NCBI GenBank assembly: GCA_028291845.1
Contig: JAQGNM010000588.1
Span: 1-6,828, forward strand
DNA length: 6,828 bases
From: Massilia sp.
GTDB taxonomy: Bacteria; Pseudomonadota; Gammaproteobacteria; Burkholderiales; Burkholderiaceae_D
Reading direction: 5' to 3'
The first letter of the stretch is position 1, and every line of letters begins with the position of its first letter. A program made the position numbers and the translations under genes. The notes under the pieces are model-generated. The model was given only the letters and a program-made list of their open reading frames with translations. It made no database searches and had not been told where the DNA came from. This document shows, piece after piece, positions 6,218 through 6,828 of this stretch.

Positions 6218-6243
6218 GATTCCGGCGCGCCCGCGTCGGAATC
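6218..6243 (+). terminator. GC-rich hairpin after trxA (terminator or attenuator without a clear U-tract)
   Basis: GATTCCG at 6218-6224 pairs with CGGAATC at 6237-6243. The stem extends inward by a G-U pair and three G/C pairs, giving about 11 pairs around a four-base loop. It begins 12 bases after the trxA stop. The downstream TGATTTGG has only three Ts in a row, so intrinsic termination would be weak. It could instead protect the trxA mRNA 3' end or act together with Rho. Confidence 0.6.
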
Positions 6244-6269
6244 TGATTTGGACGGACGTGGCGCACTCG

Positions 6270-6321
6270 CCTTCCTCCTCTTGATAAACCCACGTAGTTC
6301 CCTCCCCTACCTTAATTTCCC
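6270..6321 (+). promoter_or_regulatory. C-rich, G-poor leader before rho, candidate Rho-loading (rut) region
   Basis: In these 52 bases I count 23 C and 3 G, against an otherwise G-rich neighbourhood, with pyrimidine runs such as CTTCCTCCTC and CCTCCCCTACC. Unstructured C-rich, G-poor RNA with repeated YC pairs is what Rho binds. In E. coli, rho is autoregulated by Rho-dependent termination in its own leader. A similar role here is an inference from composition and position. Confidence 0.45.
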
Positions 6322-6338
6322 GTCACGGGACTCAACAC

Positions 6339-6828
6339 ATGCACTTATCTGAACTGAAGGCAATGCACGTCTCGGCGCTCCTCGAGATGGCCATTGGCCT
6401 CGACATCGACAACGCGGCCCGCTTGCGCAAACAGGAATTGATGTTCGCGATCCTGAAAAAGCGCGCAAAGTCCGGTGAACAAATTTTTGGCGACGGCGCC
6501 CTCGAAGTGTTGCCGGATGGCTTCGGCTTCCTGCGCTCGCCCGACGCCTCCTACATGGCCTCGACCGACGATATCTATATCTCGCCGTCGCAGATCCGCC
6601 GTTTCAACTTGCATACCGGCGACTCGATCGAAGGCGAAGTGCGCACCCCGAAAGACGGCGAGCGTTACTTTGCGCTGGTGAAAGTCGACAAGGTCAACGG
6701 CGAATCGCCGGAAATGTCGAAACACCGCATCCTGTTTGAAAACCTGACGCCGCTGCACCCGCAGGAGCCGCTGCGCCTCGTGCGCGACATGAACGGCCAG
6801 GAAAACATTACCGGCCGTTTCATCGACC
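6339..6828 (+). CDS. rho: Transcription termination factor Rho, N-terminal 163 residues (cut by right edge)
   Basis: Rho is a hexameric RNA-binding ATPase that loads on C-rich nascent RNA and ends transcription. The visible 163 residues, of about 420 expected, cover the N-terminal helical domain (MHLSELKAMHVSALLEM, RLRKQELMFAILKKRAKSG) and the cold-shock-like RNA-binding domain with IFGDGALEVLPDGFGFLRS, DDIYISPSQIRRF and GERYFALVKV. These match E. coli Rho closely. The Walker A region lies beyond the edge. The ATG at 6339 gives the normal Rho N-terminus, with GGGA eight bases upstream as a modest ribosome site. The leader is C-rich and is preceded by a hairpin, which suggests Rho-dependent autoregulation. 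Confidence 0.97.
   Translation, partial: MHLSELKAMHVSALLEMAIGLDIDNAARLRKQELMFAILKKRAKSGEQIFGDGALEVLPDGFGFLRSPDASYMASTDDIYISPSQIRRFNLHTGDSIEGEVRTPKDGERYFALVKVDKVNGESPEMSKHRILFENLTPLHPQEPLRLVRDMNGQENITGRFID

Noticed and set aside
5559..6293. A 244-codon minus-strand frame across the hutC end, the trxA leader and trxA
   Set aside because: It is antisense to trxA and covers conserved intergenic space. It has no recognisable motifs.
6281..6316. TTGATA as a -35 for a separate rho promoter
   Set aside because: The hexamer is good, but no acceptable -10 lies 16-18 bases downstream; the nearest AT-rich element (CTTAAT at 6311) is 24 bases away.

Overview
The window is GC-rich DNA, almost certainly chromosomal, from a betaproteobacterium. 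The trxA-rho order, the protein sequences and the strong G/C third-position bias fit Burkholderiales, perhaps Oxalobacteraceae such as Massilia, Duganella or Janthinobacterium. That placement rests on recognition, not on a search. I see no mobile element, CRISPR array, tRNA or rRNA.

Left two thirds (1-4805, all minus strand, read right to left): ada, a three-part alkylation-response regulator and repair protein, is followed by a TGATG-coupled 2-oxoglutarate/Fe(II) oxygenase of a family linked to nucleic-acid repair. After a 53-base gap come a secreted YtcJ-type amidohydrolase, a small cytoplasmic serine esterase, and the first 182 codons of an unidentified protein that runs off the left edge. 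Gaps are short (16 and 12 bases among the last three), so these genes may form one or two transcripts. The ada-oxygenase pair looks like an analogue of the E. coli ada-alkB operon. Upstream of ada a 13-base match to the Ada-binding pattern AAT-N6-GCAA lies on the ada strand.

Right third (4806-6828, plus strand): hutC, a GntR/HutC-family repressor with a TTG start, is transcribed divergently from ada across a 128-base shared regulatory region. No histidine-utilisation genes are visible here. A 226-base gap with a perfect 10-base direct repeat precedes trxA (thioredoxin 1). A strong hairpin and a C-rich, G-poor leader separate trxA from rho, which is cut by the right edge. That leader looks like a Rho-loading region and suggests autoregulation of rho.

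Most of the window is ordinary core genome. The best leads are the ada-oxygenase repair operon with its own Ada box, the hutC gene without visible hut partners, and the rho leader. I did not find convincing evidence of an entirely new system.
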